Source: Paucilactobacillus vaccinostercus DSM 20634
Lineage (GTDB): Bacteria > Bacillota > Bacilli > Lactobacillales > Lactobacillaceae
Assembly: GCF_001436295.1 (NCBI RefSeq)
Contig: NZ_AYYY01000014.1
Coordinates: 1-64,000, forward strand
Reading direction: 5' to 3'
Length of the DNA stretch: 64,000 nt
The notes under the pieces are model-generated. The model was given only the letters and a program-made list of their open reading frames with translations, was not told the origin of the DNA and did no database searches. A program made the position numbers and the translations under genes. Shown here one piece after another: positions 57,275 through 64,000 of the stretch (the stretch's first letter is position 1; each line of letters begins with the position of its first letter).

Positions 57275-58807
57275 TTGTTTAAGACTTATCAACACGAATT
57301 TTGGACCGTCACTTCTGGGGATCTCACGCAACGCCGCACACCGCTCACAATTCCAGCGGTCGTCGACGATCCGGGTGAGGCCACAAAAATCATCATCGAT
57401 CCGACGGTTAAACAACAGGATTGGCTTGGCGCCGGTGCTGCGATTACCGACTCCGCCGCAAAACTCCTGTGGGAAAATCAGAGTGCCGCGCAACGTCATG
57501 CACTGCTCACGGAACTGTTTGATCCATCTCAAGGTGGTTTTTCAAGTATCCGGGTGCCGTTAGGATCCTGTGATTTTCAAAGTCAGGACTACTACACCTA
57601 CGATGATGTCCCCTATGGTGAACACGACAATAAATTAGAACACTTTTCGATTGGTGAAGGAACGCCCGGTGCACCTGATGCCACCAAGGATCTCAAACAC
57701 ATTGTTCCCGTCCTTCAAGAAATTCTAAGGATTAATCCGGCGGTTAAAATCATTGCTTCCCCATGGTCAGCACCGGCTTGGATGAAGAACACCGGCCATC
57801 TGACATTTGGTGGTCGCCTTCGCTTTGGCGAGTTTACAGGAAATGGTTACACCGATGAAAACCGGTTCGAAGCCATCTACGCCCGCTACTTCGTGCGCTA
57901 CATCGAGGCCTACCAAAAGTTGGGCATCCCAATCTACGGGGTTACGATTCAAAATGAACCTTCAAACGCCGCTCACTGGCCGGCCATGATCTGGACAGTG
58001 TCCGAACTAGCCGATTTTGGCTACCACTATCTCCGACCAGCATTGAATCAGAGCTTCCCAGATACTAAAATGTACTTATTAGACGATAGCTTCCACGCCC
58101 TCGATAAACCGATCACCGACGACGTTCCCTTCGAACAGGCCATGGCCTTTGATGGGCTCGCTGTGCATACGTACTCTGGGCCCTACGAAAACCTCTATCA
58201 CGCCAACCGGGCCTTTCCCAACTGGTCATTAATCATGACGGAACGCCGCTGCATGATGGAAGAAACACCCGAAAATGCCGCTCATATCATGTTCGGCATC
58301 ATCGGTAACTGGCTCGTTCGCAATGGGCTGAATATGGTGACCCTCTGGAACCTTGCGCTAGACGAACGGGGACTCCCCAACGCGGCAGATTCTACCGGTC
58401 GCCGTGGTGTGGTCACCATTGACCATACGACGGGAAAAGTCCAGCGAAGCCTCGAATACTTTATGCTACGTAACTTCGGCCAAGACGTGGCCGTCGGCTC
58501 GCAGCTCATTCACTCTTCGAACTACACCCCCGATGGCTTCACCGGCGGTCTTGGCTCCGTCGCCTTCCTCGCTTCCGATGGCGCTATCGCCGCTCATTTG
58601 TACAATCCAACTGGCACCCCTATTCAAGCCGCCGTGACAATAAACGGTGATGGCGCTCGATGGCAACGCGTGACGGTGCCCGCATGGGGTACCGTGACCC
58701 TCCATAAATCAGATCAACCGATCAACGAATCCGCCATCCCTGCCGATGACCAATTCGCATTAAACCCTTCGCCTTACAATACAGACGATATCGCTCCAGG
58801 AAAGTAA
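57275..58807 (+). CDS. Glycoside hydrolase family 30
   Basis: A 510-residue retaining glycosidase with a TIM barrel followed by a small beta domain. The acid/base Glu is in VTIQNEPSNA (about residue 229) and the nucleophile Glu in SLIMTERRC (about 320); IIASPWSAPAWMKNTG is a strong GH30 signature. No signal peptide. Possible activities in this family include beta-glucosidase, beta-xylosidase and beta-1,6-glucanase; the setting among xylan and glucuronide genes favours a plant oligosaccharide. The start is TTG behind AAAAAGGGG. Confidence 0.86.
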   Translation: MFKTYQHEFWTVTSGDLTQRRTPLTIPAVVDDPGEATKIIIDPTVKQQDWLGAGAAITDSAAKLLWENQSAAQRHALLTELFDPSQGGFSSIRVPLGSCDFQSQDYYTYDDVPYGEHDNKLEHFSIGEGTPGAPDATKDLKHIVPVLQEILRINPAVKIIASPWSAPAWMKNTGHLTFGGRLRFGEFTGNGYTDENRFEAIYARYFVRYIEAYQKLGIPIYGVTIQNEPSNAAHWPAMIWTVSELADFGYHYLRPALNQSFPDTKMYLLDDSFHALDKPITDDVPFEQAMAFDGLAVHTYSGPYENLYHANRAFPNWSLIMTERRCMMEETPENAAHIMFGIIGNWLVRNGLNMVTLWNLALDERGLPNAADSTGRRGVVTIDHTTGKVQRSLEYFMLRNFGQDVAVGSQLIHSSNYTPDGFTGGLGSVAFLASDGAIAAHLYNPTGTPIQAAVTINGDGARWQRVTVPAWGTVTLHKSDQPINESAIPADDQFALNPSPYNTDDIAPGK

Positions 58808-58808
58808 C

Positions 58809-58848
58809 AAAAGTGGTATGACAGAAATTGTCATACCACTTTTTTACT
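58809..58848. terminator. Bidirectional terminator of the GH30 gene and uxuA
   Basis: AAAAGTGGTATGACA pairs with TGTCATACCACTTTT, with T-runs on both sides. The uxuA stop codon lies in its outer edge. Confidence 0.88.
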
Positions 58849-59917
58849 TTTCATGATCAAGGGTTTCCCAAATGCCATTCAGATAGGCAATTCCCAGTGC
58901 CCGATCATACAGTCCATACCCGGGACGCCCAGTTTCACCCCAAATATTGCGACCGTGATCTGGCCGAATGTACCCGTCAAAATGTTTTTCATGCAACGCC
59001 TGCATAATCGCAACCATATCCAGTGATCCCTCACGCGACAGATGGGCCGACTCGTGAAAGTCTCCCTGCTCATTCATAAACTTAATGTTACGAACATGCA
59101 TGAATGGCACTCGGTCCCGGGAAACAAATTCTCGAATAATGGTGGGTAAGTCATTCGCAGGATTTTCACCGAGGCTCCCCGTACAAATCGTCAATCCGTT
59201 ATATGGACTGTCATGCATTGCTAAAATTTGTTGCATGTCATCCCGATTCTTATAAATTCGTGGCAATCCAAACAAAGACATTGGTGGATCGTCCGGATGC
59301 ATGGCCATTTTCACATCACATTCCTCACAAACTGGAATAATCGCATCCAAAAAGTACTTTAAGTTTGCCCGTAACTTGGCCGCATCCACATCTCGATAAT
59401 CCGTAAACAATCGCTGTACCCGCGCCAACCGTTCCGGTTCCCACCCGGGTAATTCAAATCCATTGGCATTATTTTGCACCGTCGCAATCATTTCTTCCGG
59501 CGACTTTTCCACTTGCTGATGCTCAAACCTCATGACCGTTGACCCATCTGGGAGTGGATAGGCAAGATCCGTGCGAATCCAGTCAAAAATCGGCATAAAA
59601 TTATAACAAATGACTTTGATGCCACACTTGGCTAAGTTCCGAATCGTTTGTTGATAATTTTCAATATAGCGATCCCGACTCGGCTTGCCAATCTTAATAT
59701 CATCATGAATATTAACGCTCTCGATCACTTCCAGGCTCAGATTAGCGTCGGTTACCTGTTTTTTTAGCGCCTGAATCTTCTCCAGCGGCCACACTTCTCC
59801 CACCGGGACATCATATAGGGCCCCTACTACCTGAGTCGTCCCTGGAATCTGCCGAATTTGAGAAAGTGTAATCGGATCATCTTGGGCGCCGAACCATCGA
59901 AATCCCATTTTTAACAT
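58844..59917 (-). CDS. uxuA: Mannonate dehydratase
   Basis: Dehydrates D-mannonate to 2-keto-3-deoxy-D-gluconate, the third step of glucuronate breakdown. The 357-residue length is normal. The start [26 protein letters not shown] is typical; metal ligands are in MAMHPDDPP and the C-terminal [11 protein letters not shown]. The ATG at 59917 is seven bases after GGAG. It is not next to uxuB or uxaC, so the pathway is spread over three units. No kdgK or kdgA is seen in the window. Confidence 0.93.
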   Translation of the reverse strand: MLKMGFRWFGAQDDPITLSQIRQIPGTTQVVGALYDVPVGEVWPLEKIQALKKQVTDANLSLEVIESVNIHDDIKIGKPSRDRYIENYQQTIRNLAKCGIKVICYNFMPIFDWIRTDLAYPLPDGSTVMRFEHQQVEKSPEEMIATVQNNANGFELPGWEPERLARVQRLFTDYRDVDAAKLRANLKYFLDAIIPVCEECDVKMAMHPDDPPMSLFGLPRIYKNRDDMQQILAMHDSPYNGLTICTGSLGENPANDLPTIIREFVSRDRVPFMHVRNIKFMNEQGDFHESAHLSREGSLDMVAIMQALHEKHFDGYIRPDHGRNIWGETGRPGYGLYDRALGIAYLNGIWETLDHEK

Positions 59918-60004
59918 ACTCATTCTCCTCGCCTCATTACCTTCGTTTGTCTCCAATCATATGATCTTTGATTAGCGAAAGCAACCACGCACAATAAAGG
60001 TATC

Positions 60005-60035
60005 TAAAAAAGCGCAGCCCAAATTGGCCGCGCCG
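60005..60035 (-). terminator. Terminator of the MFS gene at 60045
   Basis: GCGCGGCC-loop-GGGCTGCGC on the minus strand followed by T6. Confidence 0.75.
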
Positions 60036-60044
60036 TTGCTTAAT

Positions 60045-61202
60045 CTATTGGTTTTCAATCCGTGCCCGAGCACTCATCGCGATCAGACTAACCACCATCA
60101 TTACCGTCACCGACAAAAATAGGATCGAGTAGTTCGCATGATCAATAATCAGGCCCCCATAAAGCGGCCCAATGGCCCGTCCAATCGACATTGACATGTT
60201 CACCATGCCCTGATACTTTCCTGTTTGACTGGGGTCCGTGATTTCATCAATTAACGCCGGCATTGCTGGTAATCCCAGCATCTCACCAACGGTCAAAATC
60301 AAGAAGTCCACGATAAAAAACGAAAACGTTTTGGCAAAGATCAATAGGAAAAAAGAGGTGGCAAAGATCAACATGCCAATTTCAATTTGCCGGCGCAGTT
60401 TCACGTAGGGCGCCAGCTTATTGACAAACGGCTGACCAACAATGATCAGAATCCCGTTCATCGTCCATAGCAAGCTGTACGCATAAAACGGAATATGCAT
60501 GTTGGTGAGATGGACCGCCATGACGCTTTCCCATAAGACATAGCTGAGGTACGCCGTGGCGGTCACGAGACAAATTAACCACACCAACTTTTCATGGTGG
60601 GCCTTACTGGCGACCGTGGCGGTCACTTTTTCGACCTCTGTACGTTTAACCGTCACGTTAAACGTCAGCACGGTTAACACAAGGAAGGCCATGTAACACA
60701 CGCTGGTTACCGCGAAAACGACTGTTACCCCTAGATCGAGTAAAAAGCCAACTAGTAAGGTGCCCACAACGACGCCGACGTTCAACGCCATGTATAAAAT
60801 ATTAAATACGTAGCGCGCACTTTGTCCCTTGATCGAAGCAGCGTAGGCGTTAACCACCGTAATATTCGCACCATCCCCAAAACCGACAATGACCAATAAA
60901 ACGGCAAATACCGGCCAGCTATGCCAAAAAATAAGGGTTATCACGGCAAGCGTCGCAATGCTGACCGACGCAATGGCGGTTTTATAGGGGTGCCAATGAT
61001 CAAATAAAATCCCGCCGAGATAGTTTCCCGCGATCATCGCACATGACATGATGAACAAGACCAGTCCCGCCGTGGCTAAGGATTGGTGTAAGTAGTTATG
61101 CATGTAGACCGTAGTTAACGGCCATAAAAAAGCTGCCCCCGCGTTGTTAAAAAAACTCGCGAGGACAACCCACTTCATTTTCACTTCTGTTGCTGGTTTC
61201 AT
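60045..61202 (-). CDS. MFS transporter, multidrug type
   Basis: A 385-residue, 12-segment permease. GGILFDHWHPYKT (near residue 60) corresponds to MFS motif A, and the MNGILIIVGQPFVNKL and GMVNMSMSIGRAIGPLYGG segments are typical of the MdtH/YttB drug-efflux type. AAGGAG precedes the ATG at 61202. It follows the VOC-protein gene by 17 bases in the same direction, so both are probably co-transcribed. Substrate unknown. Confidence 0.85.
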   Translation of the reverse strand: MKPATEVKMKWVVLASFFNNAGAAFLWPLTTVYMHNYLHQSLATAGLVLFIMSCAMIAGNYLGGILFDHWHPYKTAIASVSIATLAVITLIFWHSWPVFAVLLVIVGFGDGANITVVNAYAASIKGQSARYVFNILYMALNVGVVVGTLLVGFLLDLGVTVVFAVTSVCYMAFLVLTVLTFNVTVKRTEVEKVTATVASKAHHEKLVWLICLVTATAYLSYVLWESVMAVHLTNMHIPFYAYSLLWTMNGILIIVGQPFVNKLAPYVKLRRQIEIGMLIFATSFFLLIFAKTFSFFIVDFLILTVGEMLGLPAMPALIDEITDPSQTGKYQGMVNMSMSIGRAIGPLYGGLIIDHANYSILFLSVTVMMVVSLIAMSARARIENQ

Positions 61203-61219
61203 AAAACTCCTTAATAACG

Positions 61220-61663
61220 CTACGATTCCCGTTCGTCGACCCGGATAATCCACGTAATTCCGTAACGATCAACAAACTGCGCCATTTTACCGCCAAAGGT
61301 TTGGGTACTATATGGCAGGGTCACCCGAACCGTTTCTGAGTCGGTCACTTTCTTGAACAAGTCCTGGGCTGTACGTACATCGTCAGCATCATCCTCATCA
61401 AAATCCAACAGGATCGAAATAATTGATGATGGCTGGGGATCGGCCATAAACGCATCCGAGCACAACACCTGTGTTCCAGCAACACTGAATCCGCCATGAA
61501 ACGTGGTGTCAGTCAAATTAGTATCGAGCAGTCCGTAATACTCGGCCTGGTCTTCTGATACTGGCTCCCGAAAAACATCGGTTGCACCAAAAATTTCTTG
61601 ATAGTACGCTAACGCCTCTTTCGCGTTTGTAAACGTGATATACGGATACAATTTTGCTGTCAT
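61220..61663 (-). CDS. VOC-superfamily protein (PhnB/glyoxalase-like)
   Basis: A 147-residue protein of the vicinal-oxygen-chelate fold, PhnB-like branch: YPYITFTNAKEALAYYQEIFGA at the start and KMAQFVDRYGITWII at the end, with a repeated beta-alpha-beta-beta-beta pattern. The classic His/Glu metal ligands are only partly evident, so it may be a binding or resistance protein rather than an enzyme. GGAGG is nine bases before the ATG used. Its partner gene encodes a drug-type exporter, which fits a resistance pair. Confidence 0.82.
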   Translation of the reverse strand: MTAKLYPYITFTNAKEALAYYQEIFGATDVFREPVSEDQAEYYGLLDTNLTDTTFHGGFSVAGTQVLCSDAFMADPQPSSIISILLDFDEDDADDVRTAQDLFKKVTDSETVRVTLPYSTQTFGGKMAQFVDRYGITWIIRVDERES

Positions 61664-61754
61664 CCATTCATTCCTCCGATACACTAACGTATTAATTATA
61701 TTTGTATTTCGTGGATGCGTCAAACTAGTTTTAGCAAATTAAGGACCACATCTT

Positions 61755-61783
61755 TTGAAAACGCCATCAATTACTGTTAAAAT
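61755..61783 (+). promoter_or_regulatory. glpK promoter with cre
   Basis: -35 TTGAAA (61755-61760), 17-base spacer, -10 TAAAAT (61778-61783). TGAAAACGCCATCA (61756-61769) matches cre except for one base and overlaps the -35. Confidence 0.62.
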
Positions 61784-61816
61784 AGGCTTACTAGTTATGT
61801 TTTGGAGGAGCAATTC

Positions 61817-63337
61817 ATGGCATTAAAATCACCAAGTAAGTATATTCTCGCCATTGACCAAGGCACTTTGACTACCCGGGCAATGTTATTTAACCAGACC
61901 GGCTTCAAGGTCGCTGAAATTGAGCGGCCACTGCGAAGTTTTTCACCACAGTCAGGGTGGATGGAACACGACGCAAACGAAATTTGGAACGCGGTACAAC
62001 AAGTCATCGCGACAATTCTTATCAATACTAGCATTCAGCCGCAAAACATTGCGGCAATCGGCATTACTAATCAACGTGAAACCACCGTTGTTTGGGACCG
62101 TCAAACCGGCGAACCCATCTATCATGCGATTGGTTGGCAGTCTCAGCAATCCGCCAAAATCGCCCGCCAATTGATCGCCAGTGGTCATAACGAGCAATTC
62201 CGTGACAAAACTGGATTAAACGTTAATCCCTATTTCTCAGCCACCAAAATCCGCTGGATTCTCGATCACGTTGCCGGGGCCCAAGAACGGGCCGAAGCCG
62301 GTGACCTGCTCTTCGGGACCATCGACTCATGGATTGCTTGGAAGCTATCGGAAGGTGCAGTTCACGTTACTGACTACTCGAATGCAAGCCGGACAATGCT
62401 GTTCAATATTCACACGTTACAATGGGATTCAGAACTTTTAAACCTCCTTAACATTCCTGCCGCAATGCTCCCCGAGGTCCGTTCCAGTTCCGAAATTTAT
62501 GCGACAACGAAGACATTTCAATTTTACGGTGCTGAGGTGCCGATTGCGGGAATTGCCGGTGACCAACAGGCCGCCTTGTTCGGCCAGGCCGGCTTTGAAA
62601 AGGGAACCGTTAAAAACACCTACGGCCCTGGTTCCTTTATTGTGATGAACACCGGTGATCAGCCGCAACTATCCCAAAATAACCTCATCACGACGATTGC
62701 TTACAGTATTAATGGCAAAGTCACCTACGCTCTCGAAGGAAGTATCTTCGTGGCTGGGCAGGCCGTTGATTGGCTCCAAGATAATTTGGGCATGATTAAC
62801 AACGCCTTTGAATCGCGAGAGGCCGCCTTAGCTTCAACTAACGAAGACGAGGTATATGTGGTGCCTGCGTTTTCTGGACTTGGCGCGCCCTACTGGGACC
62901 CCGAAGCCCGAGGTTCGGTCTTCGGGCTCACACGGGGAACTAACCGTAACGACTTCATCAAGGCCACCTTACAGTCCATCGCGTACCAGACTAAGGATGT
63001 TATTGAGACCATGAAAACTGATACCGGGCTCTCCATCCCGACCTTAAAAGCCGATGGTGGGGCCTCACGAAACACCTATCTTATGCAATTTCAGGCCGAT
63101 ATTTTAAATACCGAAGTCGATCGCGCAGCCGAAGAAGAAACCACCGCGTTGGGGGCTGCTTTCTTAGCGGGGCTCGCGGTTGACTACTGGCATAATACGG
63201 ATGAATTACGGGATGTCCTTGACGATGGAAAACTATTTAAACCGGCAATGGCTGAATCCAAACGCCATCGTCTGTATCGCGGCTGGCAAAACGCTGTCTC
63301 GGCCACTCAAATGTTTAAACCTGCTTCCCAAGATTAA
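61817..63337 (+). CDS. glpK: Glycerol kinase (FGGY family)
   Basis: Phosphorylates glycerol to sn-glycerol 3-phosphate. The 506-residue protein has [13 protein letters not shown] (phosphate motif, usually DQGTTSSRA), [14 protein letters not shown] with the glycerol-binding Arg-Glu, [12 protein letters not shown] and [17 protein letters not shown]. The conserved His that HPr phosphorylates in Firmicute GlpK, in an HFYG motif, is replaced by Gln (QFYG, residue 235). GGAGGAG precedes the ATG. No glpD or glpF follows. It is either a diverged second glycerol kinase or a kinase for a related polyol. Confidence 0.82.
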   Translation: MALKSPSKYILAIDQGTLTTRAMLFNQTGFKVAEIERPLRSFSPQSGWMEHDANEIWNAVQQVIATILINTSIQPQNIAAIGITNQRETTVVWDRQTGEPIYHAIGWQSQQSAKIARQLIASGHNEQFRDKTGLNVNPYFSATKIRWILDHVAGAQERAEAGDLLFGTIDSWIAWKLSEGAVHVTDYSNASRTMLFNIHTLQWDSELLNLLNIPAAMLPEVRSSSEIYATTKTFQFYGAEVPIAGIAGDQQAALFGQAGFEKGTVKNTYGPGSFIVMNTGDQPQLSQNNLITTIAYSINGKVTYALEGSIFVAGQAVDWLQDNLGMINNAFESREAALASTNEDEVYVVPAFSGLGAPYWDPEARGSVFGLTRGTNRNDFIKATLQSIAYQTKDVIETMKTDTGLSIPTLKADGGASRNTYLMQFQADILNTEVDRAAEEETTALGAAFLAGLAVDYWHNTDELRDVLDDGKLFKPAMAESKRHRLYRGWQNAVSATQMFKPASQD

Positions 63338-63474
63338 ATTATTTTTGTTATAATACGAATTGGAAATATTTAATTCCATTCGTCGATCAGGTAAAACGTT
63401 TTAACAATGATTAAATCAATTATTCTTAACCATCTATTTTTCGTCATCTAACAGTCAAGAAAGGAAGTGTTTGT

Positions 63475-64000
63475 TTGAAAAATCGCAAGCATAGCACATT
63501 TTTAATTTTAGGTATTTTTCTTCTGGGCGCTTGTATGAGAACCCCCATTACTTCAATTCCATCGATGCTGAATAGTATCGCTGACGGGATTGGGGTTAAA
63601 TCAACTAGTTTAGGAATTTTAACGACGCTCCCCCTAATCTGTTTTGGGCTCATTTCACCCTTTGTTCCAAAAATCAGTGCCAAACTGGGCAATGAAGTCA
63701 CGATTGCCCTCACCATGATCCTCCTGACAGCCGGATCATATCTTCGGATTTTCAATATTTCGAGCTTATTTATCGGGACCTTACTTGTCGGTGTGGCGCT
63801 GACCTTCATCAACGTCTTGCTGCCCGCACTGATTACAGATAATCTCCCCACTAAAATTGGAACCATGACCAGCTTGTACATTCTTTCAATGGCCACTTTT
63901 AGTTCCATCGGCGCCGGGATCAGTTCCCCCCTCGCTCAGGCGATTAACTGGCAGTTTGTCGTCATCATTCTAACGTTACTGGCACTGATCACATTAGTTC
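63475..64000 (+). CDS. MFS transporter, CynX/NimT-like, N-terminal part (cut by window edge)
   Basis: The open frame runs off the right edge (175 codons seen). It starts at TTG behind AAAGGAAG. The sequence shows a first membrane segment FLILGIFLLGACMRTPITSIPSML, then LGILTTLPLICFGLISPFVP and several more segments. The R-(T/P)-P-(I/L)-T-S and LLTTLPLICF parts are typical of the CynX/NimT branch (cyanate or nitroimidazole transporter-like). A -10-like TATAAT occurs at about 63348-63353. The substrate is unknown. Confidence 0.78.
   Translation, partial: MKNRKHSTFLILGIFLLGACMRTPITSIPSMLNSIADGIGVKSTSLGILTTLPLICFGLISPFVPKISAKLGNEVTIALTMILLTAGSYLRIFNISSLFIGTLLVGVALTFINVLLPALITDNLPTKIGTMTSLYILSMATFSSIGAGISSPLAQAINWQFVVIILTLLALITLV

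Noticed and set aside
63444-63908. 154-codon minus-strand frame at the right end
   Set aside because: It is antisense to the partial CynX-like transporter gene, whose plus-strand frame has a ribosome site, membrane segments and family motifs.
1-64000. CRISPR arrays, insertion sequences, rRNA genes and prophage
   Set aside because: No regularly spaced direct repeats, transposase or integrase frames, rRNA signatures or phage structural genes were seen on reading through the window.

Overview
This window looks like a chromosomal segment of a lactic acid bacterium of the family Lactobacillaceae. Supporting signs are the short-chain R-specific alcohol dehydrogenase closely resembling the Lactobacillus brevis/kefiri enzyme, an 869-residue AdhE, CcpA-type cre sites in front of many sugar genes, frequent GTG and TTG starts behind GGAGG-type ribosome binding sites, and an araB-araD order as in lactobacilli. 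There is no rRNA, CRISPR array, transposase or prophage. One tRNA is present. The stretches at about 1.8-6.8 kb and 12.3-24.7 kb are visibly richer in A+T than the rest, which suggests separately acquired accessory blocks.

Layout. 1-1.8 kb: the 5' part of an L-arabinose operon (araB, start of araD). 2-6.8 kb: a two-component system operon with an ABC exporter. 7-9.9 kb: adhE with a Rex-like and a cre site. 9.9-11.4 kb: a DUF1836 gene and a small prephenate-binding-fold (BacA-like) gene preceded by what reads as a complete ribosome-mediated attenuator with a Phe-rich 14-residue leader peptide. 11.4-12.3 kb: R-specific alcohol dehydrogenase. 12.6-19.1 kb: a rhamnoside utilisation block (AraC regulator, GH78 rhamnosidase, two paralogous MFS permeases). 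19.3-24.6 kb: NarL-type two-component system plus a two-ATPase ABC exporter. 25-29 kb: tRNA-Thr(AGU), proBA, an NAD(P)-binding protein, a degenerate ABC ATPase and a PTS-like membrane protein. 30-34 kb: Rrf2 regulator, CorC-like protein, nrdI, nitroreductase, cupin. 34-41 kb: gluconate/hexuronate genes (gnd, rpiR, 2-hydroxyacid dehydrogenase, uxuB, gntR, gntK). 41.5-45.5 kb: MATE transporter and two paralogous AraC regulators. 45.6-60 kb: glucuronide and plant-cell-wall oligosaccharide genes (uidA, lactonase, GH28, uxaC, GH31, GPH symporter, 2-hydroxyacid dehydrogenase, GH30, uxuA). 60-64 kb: MFS, VOC protein, a glycerol kinase and the start of a CynX-like transporter.

How it fits together. 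The 34-60 kb part can be read as one catabolic theme. Glucuronides and oligosaccharides would enter through the GPH symporter and be cut inside the cell by beta-glucuronidase, GH31, GH30 and GH28 enzymes, none of which has a signal peptide. Glucuronate would go through UxaC, UxuB and UxuA to 2-keto-3-deoxygluconate, while gluconate goes through GntK and Gnd to the pentose phosphate route. Near-consensus cre sites precede uxuB, gntK, uidA, the symporter, the GH30 gene and glpK, so carbon catabolite control probably links these units.

The most striking candidate is the leader at about 11.03-11.32 kb. It has a consensus promoter, a leader ORF with four Phe codons, two mutually exclusive pairings of one segment, and a strong terminator just before the ribosome binding site. 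Leader-peptide attenuation of this type is unexpected in lactobacilli, where T-boxes normally do this job. All functional statements rest on reading the sequence and on family knowledge; no database search was run.
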